Positions 34,813 to 43,812 of a stretch of DNA of 64,000 bases are shown here, in pieces. The DNA comes from Veillonella sp. Its GTDB lineage: Bacteria; Bacillota; Negativicutes; Veillonellales; Veillonellaceae. Positions within the stretch are counted from its first letter, which is position 1, and every line of letters starts with the position of its first letter. Where the stretch lies: contig NZ_JAGZMO010000001.1 of NCBI RefSeq assembly GCF_018364065.1, positions 124,001 to 188,000 on the forward strand, given 5' to 3'. The notes beneath the pieces were generated by a model. It made no database searches, was not told the DNA's origin, and saw only the letters and a list, made by a program, of their open reading frames with translations. Made by a program: the position numbers and the translations under genes.

Positions 34813-35973
34813 ATGATGGAGTATAAAAATAATTCCGGTGTATCTAAATTTCGGACAGCTGTATTGTTTGTCTTGAAGTTTATCGTTGCAGGATTTATCT
34901 TTATGTGGCTCGCATTCTGGTATATGAGCGGTTCTCCAACCGCCATATACCGTTTCATGGCTACATACTATGTAAGTTCTCACTTCTTTATGAATCCTGT
35001 ATCGAAAGAAGATCTATTTAATGGGGCGTTGAGCGGTATGGTCGAATCATTAGGCGATCCGCACAGCCAGTATTTGGATCAAAAGTCATTCGACAACTTA
35101 ATGCAGCACACGAGCGGTACTTACAGCGGTGTAGGTATTGTACTCGGCTTCGGTAAGAACGGCCTTGAAGTGGCTACGGCGGTGGAAGATCAGCCGGCAG
35201 CCAAAGCAGGCATCCGTTCCGGCGACATTATCGTCGGCATTGACGGTGTAGATGCGAAATCGCTCACTTTGGAAGAAGCGTCTAAGAGCATTCGCGGTGA
35301 AGCGGGCACGCAAGTTGTATTGTCTATTTTACGAAACAATGAAGTAAAAGATTATACGATTACACGTGAGCAAATTACGTTGCCTACAGTTAAAGGTCGT
35401 ATGATTGACGGTAATATCGGATATATTCGCGTAAGTCAGTTTGCTGAAAAAACAGGCGATGATTTCGCACGAATTTATGAAGAGTTATCAAAACAGGGCA
35501 TGACGAAATTGATTCTGGACCTTCGCGACAATCCGGGCGGTTTAGTTACAACTGCACAGGATATCGGTGATTATGTGTTACCGAAAGGACCGATTGTAAC
35601 GATTCAGGACAGATTCGGCCATGTGGAATCCTATGATTCCGAAGGATTAGGTAAGAATTTACCTATGGTGGTTCTCATCAACAAGGGGTCCGCCAGTGCG
35701 TCGGAAATTATAGCCGGCGCAGTACAGGATGAAAAAGTTGGTACTATTATGGGGACTAACAGCTACGGTAAAGGTACCGTACAGTCTGTACTAAATATAT
35801 TGAATGATGAAGGTATTAAAATTACAATTGCGAAATATCATACGCCTAACGACCGTGTGATTGACGGCATCGGGATTAAACCTGATGTGGAGGTTGAATT
35901 GACTGACGCCGATATTCAGGCGGGCAATGATGCTCAATTGAACCGGGCAGTGCAATTTTTACAGTCAAAATAA
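34813..35973 (+). CDS. Carboxyl-terminal processing protease (S41, CtpA/B-like)
   Basis: 386 residues. N-terminal membrane anchor (about 12-33), PDZ domain (about 95-180: GVGIVLGFGKNGLEVATAVE, AGIRSGDIIVGIDG) and S41 domain with the nucleophile in GSASASE (292-298) and the general-base K320 in SYGKGTVQ. It cleaves C-terminal regions of envelope proteins, and such proteases often limit peptidoglycan hydrolases, which suits its place directly after the M23 gene. Confidence 0.94.
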   Translation: MMEYKNNSGVSKFRTAVLFVLKFIVAGFIFMWLAFWYMSGSPTAIYRFMATYYVSSHFFMNPVSKEDLFNGALSGMVESLGDPHSQYLDQKSFDNLMQHTSGTYSGVGIVLGFGKNGLEVATAVEDQPAAKAGIRSGDIIVGIDGVDAKSLTLEEASKSIRGEAGTQVVLSILRNNEVKDYTITREQITLPTVKGRMIDGNIGYIRVSQFAEKTGDDFARIYEELSKQGMTKLILDLRDNPGGLVTTAQDIGDYVLPKGPIVTIQDRFGHVESYDSEGLGKNLPMVVLINKGSASASEIIAGAVQDEKVGTIMGTNSYGKGTVQSVLNILNDEGIKITIAKYHTPNDRVIDGIGIKPDVEVELTDADIQAGNDAQLNRAVQFLQSK

Positions 35974-35979
35974 TGTTGA

Positions 35980-36005
35980 GGCGGTAATCTATTTTAGTTA
36001 CCGCC
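35980..36005 (+). other. Stem-loop between the S41 protease and obg
   Basis: GGCGGTAA / TTACCGCC with a 10-base loop; no clear T run (CCTATTACT), so it may be an mRNA 3'-end stabiliser or a weak terminator. Confidence 0.5.
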
Positions 36006-36034
36006 CCTATTACTATCAGTAAAGGATGAAAACT

Positions 36035-37309
36035 ATGTTTATCGATCGAGCAAGGATTTTTGTAAAAGCCGGTGACGGTGGCAACGGAATGAGTAGCTTT
36101 AGACGTGAAAAATATGTTCCAAACGGCGGCCCCAACGGTGGCGACGGCGGTAAAGGAGCAGACATCATTTTAAAAGCAGATAGAAATATCAATACTCTCG
36201 TTGATTTCAGATATAAACGGCAATTTAAAGGCCCGGCCGGCGAAGGCGGGCAGAGCAGTAATAAATATGGCCGCGGCGCAGATGATTTAATTATTCCTGT
36301 ACCGTTGGGAACGACTGTAAAAGATGAGGAAAGCGGTAAAATTATGGCGGATCTCGTTGAAGACGGTCAAACATATATGGTGGCTAAAGGCGGTCGTGGC
36401 GGCCGCGGTAATGCGCACTTCCATTCCAGTGCCAATCGTGCCCCTACATTTGCGGAAAAAGGCGAACCGGGTGAAGAACGGTGGCTTCAATTGGAATTAA
36501 AAGTGTTGGCCGATGTAGGTTTACTGGGCTATCCAAGTGTGGGTAAATCCAGTATTATCCGCAAAGTGTCTTCCGCAAAACCGGATGTGGCGGCTTATCA
36601 TTTCACCACCTTAACACCTGTATTGGGTGTAGTTTCCGTAGGTGAAGGCCACAGCTTTGTTATGGCCGATATTCCGGGCCTTATTGAAGGTGCCAGCGAA
36701 GGGGTCGGTTTAGGCCATGCATTCCTTCGTCACGTGGAACGCAGTAATATTCTTATCCACGTATTGGACGTATCCGGCATGGAAGGTCGCGATCCAATCG
36801 AAGACTTCTACAAGATTAATGAAGAACTGAAAAAATACAGTGAAAAATTAAGCAAGAAGCCTCAGTTGGTCGCACTTAACAAAACAGACTTAGTGGAAGA
36901 TCCGGCTGTAATCACTAAAGTAAGTGATTACTTTAAAGAAAAAGGCTATGAAGTATTTGCGGTTAACGCTTTAACCGGCGAAGGGTTGGACGCTTTGATT
37001 AATCGCGCATGGTACTATGTAGAAAACTTTGTACCTGAACCGGAAGCCATTGACGAAACAGTAGAATATGTGGCTAAACCTGATACAGACTTTGTTATTA
37101 CCCGCGGTGATGACGCGTCCTTTATTATTACAGGCAGCCGTATTGAAAAATTGGTGGCCATGACGAACTTGGAAGATGAACAGGCTCTTCGCCGCTTCCA
37201 GAAAATCTGGCGCTATATGGATTTAGATAGAAAATTGAAAGAACGTGGAATTAAAGACGGCGATGAAGTTGTTATCGGCGATCAGCGCTTTACATTCCAT
37301 GATTTATAA
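36035..37309 (+). CDS. obg: Obg family ribosome-assembly GTPase
   Basis: 424 residues from the ATG at 36035 (AAAGGA 9 bases upstream; the ATG at 36026 is too close to it). N-terminal glycine-rich Obg fold (FVKAGDGGNGMSSFRREKYVPNGGPNGGDGG), G domain with GYPSVGKSS, DIPGLIEGA and NKTD, and the C-terminal OCT domain (DFVITRGDDASFIITGSRIEKLVAM) typical of Gram-positive Obg. Needed for 50S assembly and stress control. Confidence 0.97.
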   Translation: MFIDRARIFVKAGDGGNGMSSFRREKYVPNGGPNGGDGGKGADIILKADRNINTLVDFRYKRQFKGPAGEGGQSSNKYGRGADDLIIPVPLGTTVKDEESGKIMADLVEDGQTYMVAKGGRGGRGNAHFHSSANRAPTFAEKGEPGEERWLQLELKVLADVGLLGYPSVGKSSIIRKVSSAKPDVAAYHFTTLTPVLGVVSVGEGHSFVMADIPGLIEGASEGVGLGHAFLRHVERSNILIHVLDVSGMEGRDPIEDFYKINEELKKYSEKLSKKPQLVALNKTDLVEDPAVITKVSDYFKEKGYEVFAVNALTGEGLDALINRAWYYVENFVPEPEAIDETVEYVAKPDTDFVITRGDDASFIITGSRIEKLVAMTNLEDEQALRRFQKIWRYMDLDRKLKERGIKDGDEVVIGDQRFTFHDL

Positions 37310-37320
37310 TAGGAGATAGC

Positions 37321-37608
37321 ATGAAAGGAAAACAGAAACGATACTTGCGTTCTTTAGCTGCTACGATGGACCCGGTTGTTATGATCGGTAAAAACGGCTT
37401 GGAAGATGCTGTCATTGACAGCGCCAGAGCGGCCATTACAGCCCGAGAACTTATCAAAATAAAAGTACTCAACAACTCTCCTGTAGATGTTGAAGCGACT
37501 TTTGAAGAATTGGCTGACATGCTGGGCGCCGAATTAGTTCAGATTATTGGACATAACGGCGTACTGTATAAGGCTAAAAAAGAACCTAAAATTGTATTAC
37601 CTGACTAA
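37321..37608 (+). CDS. yhbY: CRS1/YhbY RNA-binding protein
   Basis: 95 residues, single CRM domain: LRSLAATMDPVVMIGKNGLED and the C-terminal VQIIGHNGVLYKAKKE with the GxxG-like loop. Binds pre-50S particles in E. coli. TAGGAG before the ATG; sits between obg and proB, a usual Firmicute order. Confidence 0.94.
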   Translation: MKGKQKRYLRSLAATMDPVVMIGKNGLEDAVIDSARAAITARELIKIKVLNNSPVDVEATFEELADMLGAELVQIIGHNGVLYKAKKEPKIVLPD

Positions 37609-37654
37609 TATTGTAATTTGAGAACAACGCAGCAAATCCTGAAGGAGAGAGCCT

Positions 37655-38821
37655 ATGGAAAGCACGAATATTCAGCAGGGACACGTAAGTGATGAATCCT
37701 TGCGTCAACGCATAAAAAATGCAAAGCGTATTGTTGTAAAAGTAGGGACCAGTACATTGACCTATGAAAACGGCCGTTTAAATTTAAACCGCATCGAGCT
37801 TATTGTTAAGCAGATTGCGGATTTGATGAACCAAGGGAAAGAAATGATTTTCGTTTCCTCCGGTGCGGCCGCAGCGGGACTAGTGCCGCTAGGTTTGAAA
37901 GAACGACCCAAAGATATTACAACGCGCCAGGCTTGTGCTTCTGTAGGCCAGGGGATTTTGCTTCACATGTATGAAAAGTTTTTCCGCGAATACGGACATA
38001 CAGTGGGTCAAATTTTGTTGACCAAGGAAGACAGCAGTCATCGCGGTCGCTATGTAAACCTGCGCAATACGTTGTTCGCTCTTCTTAAATTAGGTGTTGT
38101 ACCTATTATTAACGAAAACGACGTAGTAGCCATTGAAGAGTTTAAAATCGGCGACAATGACACATTGTCCGCCACGGTGGCCAGTATTGTGGAAGCGGAT
38201 CTGCTCATTATCTTATCTGATATTGAAGGCCTATATACAGCCAATCCGCAATCCGATCCAAATGCAAAATTGATTCATACAGTGGAAACAATTACACCAC
38301 ATATTTACGAAATTTCCGGCGGTGCCGGGTCCAATCGCGGTACAGGCGGTATGTATACTAAGATTCAGGCCGCTCATATTGCGGTTAACTCCGGTGTTGA
38401 TATGGTAATCAGTTCCGGTGAACACGCCGATTCGATTCGCGCTGTTCTTGATGGTGAACTGCGAGGCACTTTGTTCGTGGCTCATGAAGGTACACCACAT
38501 ATGAAGAAGCGCTGGATGGCATTCGGTTCACGTTTAAAAGGCTCAGTCACTGTCGATGAAGGCTGTGCCAAAGCTATTTTATCGAAAGGGTCCAGTTTGT
38601 TGGCCGTGGGTATTAAAGCGGTACATGGTGAATTCTCCGAAGGGGAAACAATCAGCATTTACTTCAATGATCAGGAAATTGCACGTGGTTTCGTCAACTT
38701 CTCATCGGAAGATTTGGAACTTATTAAAGGTCATAACTCCGGTGATATTGCAGAAATCCTGAAAATTGCCGTTGCCCATGATGAAGTAATTCATCGCGAT
38801 AATTTAGTTGTTCTTCATTAG
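37655..38821 (+). CDS. proB: Glutamate 5-kinase
   Basis: 388 residues. Amino-acid kinase domain (RIVVKVGTSTLTYENGRLN, FVSSGAAAAGLVPLG, PIINENDVVAIEE, GTGGMYTKIQAAHIA) and a C-terminal PUA domain (about 295-385). First step of proline synthesis. GGAGAG before the ATG. Followed by proA in the same operon, 9 bases on. The N-terminal 25 residues before the kinase start are slightly longer than usual. Confidence 0.97.
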   Translation: MESTNIQQGHVSDESLRQRIKNAKRIVVKVGTSTLTYENGRLNLNRIELIVKQIADLMNQGKEMIFVSSGAAAAGLVPLGLKERPKDITTRQACASVGQGILLHMYEKFFREYGHTVGQILLTKEDSSHRGRYVNLRNTLFALLKLGVVPIINENDVVAIEEFKIGDNDTLSATVASIVEADLLIILSDIEGLYTANPQSDPNAKLIHTVETITPHIYEISGGAGSNRGTGGMYTKIQAAHIAVNSGVDMVISSGEHADSIRAVLDGELRGTLFVAHEGTPHMKKRWMAFGSRLKGSVTVDEGCAKAILSKGSSLLAVGIKAVHGEFSEGETISIYFNDQEIARGFVNFSSEDLELIKGHNSGDIAEILKIAVAHDEVIHRDNLVVLH

Positions 38822-38830
38822 GAGGTCTTT

Positions 38831-40090
38831 ATGGGTAACTATAAAGCAATATTCGAAACAATGGGTGCCAAGGCTCGTCAGGCGTCGTTTCAGCTTCAAG
38901 TGGCATCCGGTGATAAAAAGAATGAAGTGTTACAGGCTATAGCCGATGTATTGGTAGCACACAGTGATGAAATTATGGCGGCCAATGACAAAGACATGTC
39001 TATGGCGGGCACTTACAATTTGCCTCAAATCATGTATGACCGTCTTCGCCTTACAAAAGAACGCATTGAACAGATGGCAAAAGGCGTTACGCAGCTTATC
39101 GATTTACCAAATCCTGTAGGGATTGAGTTAAATCGCCGCGTACGTCCGAACGGCCTTGATATTCGTAAGATTACCGTACCTCTCGGCGTAGTGGCCATGC
39201 TCTACGAAGCGCGTCCGAATGTAACTGTCGACGCGGCTGCTCTTTGCCTTAAATCGGGGAATGCAGTTATCCTTCGTGGCGGTAAAGAAGCCTTCCATAC
39301 AAATCAGTGTTTGGTAGGTCTTATTCGCGATGTGGTTGAAAAAGCCGGTTTACCTGCCGATGCCGTTCAATTAGTGGAAGTATTGGACCGCGAAGCCGTG
39401 TCCGACTTATTAAATCAACGTAAGTATATTGATGTGGTCATTCCACGTGGCGGCGCCGGATTAATTCGCCGTATTGTAGAGGAAAGTCGTATTCCTGTTA
39501 TTGAAACAGGCAGCGGTGTTGTTCATGTCTATGTAGATAAAGATTGCGATATTAATAAAGCTATCCCAATTATTATTAATGCAAAAGTACAGCGTCCTTC
39601 TGTATGTAACTCGGCGGAAACGCTCCTCATTCATGAAGAGGCGGCAGCCAAGTATTTACCTCAGATTGCGGAAGCTTTACATGAACAGGGCGTTACATTA
39701 TTTGGAGATGCCCGTACACTTGAATTAATTCAGGCTGCTAAAGAAGCTGATGATACGGCGTGGTCAACTGAATATAACGACTTAATTATGAATGTTAAAG
39801 TCGTACCTTCTGTTGATGCAGCTATCGAACATATTAATACGTATGGTACTAAGCACTCGGAAGCAATTGTTACGGAAAATAAGGAAACGGCACGACGCTT
39901 TATGGATATGGTGGACGCATCTACTGTATATGTGAATGTTTCCACTCGTTTTACGGACGGTTTCGAATTCGGTTTCGGCGCGGAAATCGGCATTAGTACA
40001 CAGAAACTACATGCACGCGGACCAATGGGTCTCGATGTATTAACTTCTTACAAATATTATGTGTTCGGTGACGGTCAAATTCGAAAATGA
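38831..40090 (+). CDS. proA: Gamma-glutamyl phosphate reductase
   Basis: 419 residues. ALDH-like fold with PLGVVAMLYEARPNVTVDAAALCLKSGNAVILRGGKEA, the active-site cysteine in KVQRPSVCNSAETLL, and STRFTDGFEFGFGAEIGIST near the end. Reduces glutamyl phosphate to the semialdehyde, the second step after ProB. AGGAGG before the ATG. A tiny membrane-protein gene starts in its stop codon. Confidence 0.97.
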   Translation: MGNYKAIFETMGAKARQASFQLQVASGDKKNEVLQAIADVLVAHSDEIMAANDKDMSMAGTYNLPQIMYDRLRLTKERIEQMAKGVTQLIDLPNPVGIELNRRVRPNGLDIRKITVPLGVVAMLYEARPNVTVDAAALCLKSGNAVILRGGKEAFHTNQCLVGLIRDVVEKAGLPADAVQLVEVLDREAVSDLLNQRKYIDVVIPRGGAGLIRRIVEESRIPVIETGSGVVHVYVDKDCDINKAIPIIINAKVQRPSVCNSAETLLIHEEAAAKYLPQIAEALHEQGVTLFGDARTLELIQAAKEADDTAWSTEYNDLIMNVKVVPSVDAAIEHINTYGTKHSEAIVTENKETARRFMDMVDASTVYVNVSTRFTDGFEFGFGAEIGISTQKLHARGPMGLDVLTSYKYYVFGDGQIRK

Positions 40091-40242
40091 GACAATGGTT
40101 ACAGTATGTAAGGTCATATCTCCGGTACATGCAATCGCCGAAGGGCAGCTTTGAATGGCGCTCCTACGGTTGGGCCTTGTTACTTTTTATACTACTTTCT
40201 GTACTGGGAATGTTAGGAGTCAGGATTGTGATGAAGCTATGA
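40087..40242 (+). CDS. 51-residue single-pass membrane protein, unknown
   Basis: Small open frame exactly filling the gap between proA and nadD, overlapping both in ATGA fashion (ATG in the proA stop at 40087; its stop overlaps the nadD ATG at 40239). The product has a basic, aromatic N-terminus (MRQWLQYVRSYLRYM) and one hydrophobic segment (ALLLFILLSVLGMLGVRIVM, about 30-49). The double overlap argues for translational coupling. No ribosome site is obvious at its start. I do not recognise the family; it could be chance, but the fit is tight. Confidence 0.6.
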   Translation: MRQWLQYVRSYLRYMQSPKGSFEWRSYGWALLLFILLSVLGMLGVRIVMKL

Positions 40243-40850
40243 ATAAAACGGGGAATATCGGAATTTTTGGCGGAACATTCAATCCCATACATATAGGACA
40301 TTTAATGATTGCCGAGCTGGCTTTGGAAGCGTATGAACTGGAACAGGTGATTTTTGTGCCATCCTATCATCCGCCGCACAAGGATAGCGACGTAATCGAT
40401 GCCGTATATCGGTATGAGATGACCGCTGCAGCAGTAAGTGACAATCCCCGATTTACGATTTCCGATGTGGAGTTTAAACGTGAAGGTCCTTCCTATACGA
40501 TTGACACGGTTAAATATTTCCACACTGTGTATGGTGAAGATAAAACCTATTATTTTATTGCCGGCACTGACACGATTCAAGATTTACCCAATTGGAAATA
40601 TATTGATGAACTTTTACCTTTGTGCCATTTTATCGGTGCTATTCGTCCGGACGGTTCAGAGGGGATAGACAATATAATCGAACATTTCGGTGAATTGGGA
40701 AAACGTCGTATTCATCGGCTCATCGTGCCGACTATGAAACTTTCCGCCACGGACTTGAGAGCCCGTCTTCGGGAGGGCCGTACCATACGCTATATGGTGC
40801 CGCAGGCGGTAGTGAAATACATTCAGGAACACAACATTTATAAAAAATAA
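40239..40850 (+). CDS. nadD: Nicotinate-nucleotide adenylyltransferase
   Basis: 203 residues from the ATG at 40239. Nucleotidyltransferase fold with GIFGGTFNPIHIGHLMIAE (HxGH), PSYHPPHKD and the late KLSATDLRARLREGRTIRYMVP motif. Makes nicotinate adenine dinucleotide in NAD synthesis. A longer reading frame extends upstream through the small membrane gene but lacks family similarity there. yqeK follows, the normal Firmicute order. Confidence 0.95.
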   Translation: MNKTGNIGIFGGTFNPIHIGHLMIAELALEAYELEQVIFVPSYHPPHKDSDVIDAVYRYEMTAAAVSDNPRFTISDVEFKREGPSYTIDTVKYFHTVYGEDKTYYFIAGTDTIQDLPNWKYIDELLPLCHFIGAIRPDGSEGIDNIIEHFGELGKRRIHRLIVPTMKLSATDLRARLREGRTIRYMVPQAVVKYIQEHNIYKK

Positions 40851-40888
40851 AACTACAATTATTAGGAAGTAAGGAAGTTATTAACATT

Positions 40889-41458
40889 ATGTATGAACAA
40901 CTAATTGATCAGTTAGAAGGTCAGTTGACGCCGAAACGGTTCGCCCATACGCTGGGTGTGGCCAAGGCGGCTCAATCACTGGCGGAGATTTACAATGTAA
41001 GTCCAAGCAAGGCATATTTAGCAGGGCTGTTGCACGATTGCGGCAAGGAATTGCCCCTCAGCCATATGCAGGAGATTGTAAAAGAAGCGCAAGTGAATGT
41101 AGATTTAGATATGTTCAATAATGGCGCATTGCTTCACGGTGTAGTAGGTGCCATATTAAGTCGCAATATATATGGTGTGGAAGATGTGAACATTTTAGAT
41201 GCCATTCGTTATCACACAACAGGCCGCATTGGCATGACTGTGATGGATAAAATTATTTTCGTAGCCGATTATATTGAAGAAACCCGTAATTTTCCGGGCG
41301 TAGACAAGCTTCGTCAAATAGCCTTCGAAGATTTGGATAAAGCAGTGTTAGCCGGCTATGATTCAACGATTGGACATTTGCTGGATCAAGGTCTTTCCAT
41401 TTATTTTAAAACGATTTTAGGGCGCAACGATATACTACGTCAGATTCATAAGGCATAG
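40889..41458 (+). CDS. yqeK: YqeK-type HD-domain hydrolase
   Basis: 189 residues, HD domain: KRFAHTLGVAKAA, LAGLLHDCGKEL (HD pair), LLHGVVGAIL, AIRYHTTGR and IIFVADYIEETRNFPG. YqeK proteins hydrolyse diadenosine tetraphosphate symmetrically. AGGAAGTAAGGAAG upstream. Adjacent to nadD, LCP and rsfS in the common Firmicute cluster. Confidence 0.93.
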   Translation: MYEQLIDQLEGQLTPKRFAHTLGVAKAAQSLAEIYNVSPSKAYLAGLLHDCGKELPLSHMQEIVKEAQVNVDLDMFNNGALLHGVVGAILSRNIYGVEDVNILDAIRYHTTGRIGMTVMDKIIFVADYIEETRNFPGVDKLRQIAFEDLDKAVLAGYDSTIGHLLDQGLSIYFKTILGRNDILRQIHKA

Positions 41459-41466
41459 GATGAGTT

Positions 41467-42507
41467 ATGGAAGAACTGAAGAAAAAGCCGCGTAAGCGTC
41501 GCAAAAAGAAAAAAGGTTCCATTCGCTGGGGGCGTGTATTCTTGGCCTTGCTGATTCTTTGCCTCTTAATCGGCGGTATCAGTTATGGCATCATGAAAGG
41601 CTATGAGTATTTTACAACCGGGGGCGCCAACAGTTCGAATGTGGCTGCGCCGGTGGAAACAACAACAGCGGATAAGCCGAAAGGGATTACCATCCCGTTG
41701 GAACAAAAATCACTGGACAAACCGATTTATGTATTGGTTATCGGTCGTGACAGTTCCAATCCGGCACAAGGTGATGCCACCTTTTTAATGTCAATTAATA
41801 AACAGCAGAAAAATATAGATATTATCGGCATTCCGTCCAATACGAAAATCGACAGCCGCGATAAAAAATCGACAGCCATGCTGAATACGATTTACAGTAC
41901 AGGCGGCATCGAACTTACAAAAGCTGTGGTGGAGGATATTTTCCATATTCCGATTCCATATTATGTAGTTGTGGATGAGGCGGCTTTTAAAAAGAGTATT
42001 GATGTAATGGGTGTACCGGACATGTATGTAGAAAAAGAAATGGTTCACATCGACAGTACAACCAATACGGCGGATGTAAATTTGGCCCGCGGTTTCCAAA
42101 CATTGGACTCCGATAAGGCGTACCAGTATGTGCGATTTGTGGATGAAGATTCCAACGCATTTAGTCGTACGCAGCGTCAGGAACGTCTGATTAAGGAAAT
42201 GATTTCCATGCAGGAAAACAAATTTGCTTTAACCCGCATGTGGGAAACGTGGAGATTGTGGAGTTCCTTTGACAGTAACATATCTACGACTGATATGTTG
42301 CGCCTCGTTATGGATATGGGCAACTTGCCAACTTCTCAGATTCACTACTATATTTTGCCGGGGACAAAGGAAACTATCGGTGGTCAAATCTATTGGACCT
42401 ATGATCCTACGGAAGCACAACAGCTCGTAGGCATCACAATGGGCAATGCGCCGGCAGACGGAACACCGGCTCCGGCCGATTCGACAAACCAGGCTAAAGA
42501 AGGCTAA
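41467..42507 (+). CDS. LytR-CpsA-Psr (LCP) family protein, atypical
   Basis: 346 residues: very basic cytoplasmic head (KKKPRKRRKKKKG), one membrane helix (about 25-45) and an LCP domain (about 80-310). LCP enzymes attach glycopolymers to peptidoglycan. The C-side Arg motif YVRFVDEDSNAFSRTQRQERL is kept, but the usual RD of the SIPRD motif is S124-N125 (IPSNT) and the Arg before the conserved acidic residue is G102 (QGD), so phosphate-binding residues are partly missing. The C-terminal tail is Ala/Pro-rich. Lies in the yqeK-rsfS cluster. Confidence 0.88.
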   Translation: MEELKKKPRKRRKKKKGSIRWGRVFLALLILCLLIGGISYGIMKGYEYFTTGGANSSNVAAPVETTTADKPKGITIPLEQKSLDKPIYVLVIGRDSSNPAQGDATFLMSINKQQKNIDIIGIPSNTKIDSRDKKSTAMLNTIYSTGGIELTKAVVEDIFHIPIPYYVVVDEAAFKKSIDVMGVPDMYVEKEMVHIDSTTNTADVNLARGFQTLDSDKAYQYVRFVDEDSNAFSRTQRQERLIKEMISMQENKFALTRMWETWRLWSSFDSNISTTDMLRLVMDMGNLPTSQIHYYILPGTKETIGGQIYWTYDPTEAQQLVGITMGNAPADGTPAPADSTNQAKEG

Positions 42508-42536
42508 ATTATTTTCAAATGAAACAAGGAGTTCTA

Positions 42537-42899
42537 ATGGAAGAAAAAGTAACAATTAAAGAATTCGCACTGGAATTAGGCCAGGCGGGATTCGACAAAA
42601 AGGGCAGTGACATTGTAATTATGGATTTGGAAAGTGTATCCTCCATTGCAGATTATTTTGTTCTTATCAGTGCCACTAATATTAAACAGGCACAGAGTAT
42701 TGCCGATGAAATCGAAGATAAAGGCGCTGAATTAAGCCGTCCTGTTCTTCATCGCGAAGGTTATCATGAAGGGGAATGGATCCTTCTTGATTTCGGCGAC
42801 GTTATCTGCCACGTGTTCGGCGGTAATGAAACACGCGCATTTTACGGCTTGGAACAGTTGTGGAACGATGCACCGCGCGTAGAATTTGTAGGGAAATAA
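42537..42899 (+). CDS. rsfS: Ribosomal silencing factor RsfS
   Basis: 120 residues from the ATG at 42537 (AAGGAG 4 bases before). RsfS/Iojap fold with DIVIMDLESVSSIADYFVLISATN, HREGYHEGEWILLDFGDVICHVF and FYGLEQLW. Binds L14 and blocks subunit joining in starvation. Adjacent to LCP and cvfB as usual. Confidence 0.96.
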   Translation: MEEKVTIKEFALELGQAGFDKKGSDIVIMDLESVSSIADYFVLISATNIKQAQSIADEIEDKGAELSRPVLHREGYHEGEWILLDFGDVICHVFGGNETRAFYGLEQLWNDAPRVEFVGK

Positions 42900-42900
42900 T

Positions 42901-43803
42901 ATGGCTACAGAATTAATGGAAAATACCCTGGCCACCTTGAAAGTGCTGCGCCAAAGCGAGCAAGGCTCTTTCCTGGACGGTGGTACAGGTAATACGAATG
43001 ATGATATTTTACTGCATAAGGACCAGCAGACCGAGCCGGTGAAAATCGGTGACGAAGTTCCTGTATTCCTTTATAAAGACCCGAAAGGCCGTTTAACCGC
43101 CAGTATGCGTTTGCCTGCTATTAAAGAAGGGCAGATCGGTTATGTGGAAGTTGTAAACGTTACTAAATTCGGCGTCTTCGTAGAAGTGGGAACTGAACGC
43201 GGTATTTTCATGCCCCATGCTGAAATGCGCGGCCGTCCTCAGCTGGGCGAAAAGGTTTGGGTTCGCCTCTATACGGATAAATCCGGTCGTTTGGCCGTAT
43301 CAATGGATGTGGATGACGCTATGCGACGGGCCTCTAAACCGGCTACAGAAGCTGTAGTGGGCCAGATGGTACGTGGTGCTATTTATAACTACACGGCAGA
43401 CGGTGCCTTCTTCATCACGCCGGAACGATGGATTGCGTTCCTTCATCGCAGTGAAATGACAGAACATTTAAAAGTGGGCGACATGGTTAATGCCCGTGTT
43501 ACCTTTAAACGTGAAGACGGTCGTATCAATGTATCGATGCGCCCTGTAAAAGAAACGGCCATCACGGAAGACGGCAAGGTGCTCATGCAGTACTTGCAAC
43601 AGCGTAACGGCCGCATGCCTTACAGTGATAAAACGTCGTCTGAAATTATTAAAGATAAATTCGGCTTCAGCAAAGCCGCGTTTAAACGTGCCGTAGGCCA
43701 TTTGATGAAAGAAGGAAAGGTCATCCAGGAAGATGGCTGGACACTTTTGACAGATAAGGGAAAGGAATATGTAGCGCCTGAAAATGACGAGGCGGACGTA
43801 TAG
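42901..43803 (+). CDS. cvfB: S1-domain RNA-binding protein CvfB/YitL
   Basis: 300 residues with S1-like folds in series (including GQIGYVEVVNVTKFGVFVEVG and GQMVRGAIYNYTADGAFFITP) and a C-terminal winged helix (KFGFSKAAFKRAVGHLMKEGKV), the CvfB layout. Staphylococcal CvfB affects virulence-factor expression through RNA; role here unknown. Starts one base after rsfS ends. Confidence 0.9.
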   Translation: MATELMENTLATLKVLRQSEQGSFLDGGTGNTNDDILLHKDQQTEPVKIGDEVPVFLYKDPKGRLTASMRLPAIKEGQIGYVEVVNVTKFGVFVEVGTERGIFMPHAEMRGRPQLGEKVWVRLYTDKSGRLAVSMDVDDAMRRASKPATEAVVGQMVRGAIYNYTADGAFFITPERWIAFLHRSEMTEHLKVGDMVNARVTFKREDGRINVSMRPVKETAITEDGKVLMQYLQQRNGRMPYSDKTSSEIIKDKFGFSKAAFKRAVGHLMKEGKVIQEDGWTLLTDKGKEYVAPENDEADV

Positions 43804-43812
43804 TATCATATT

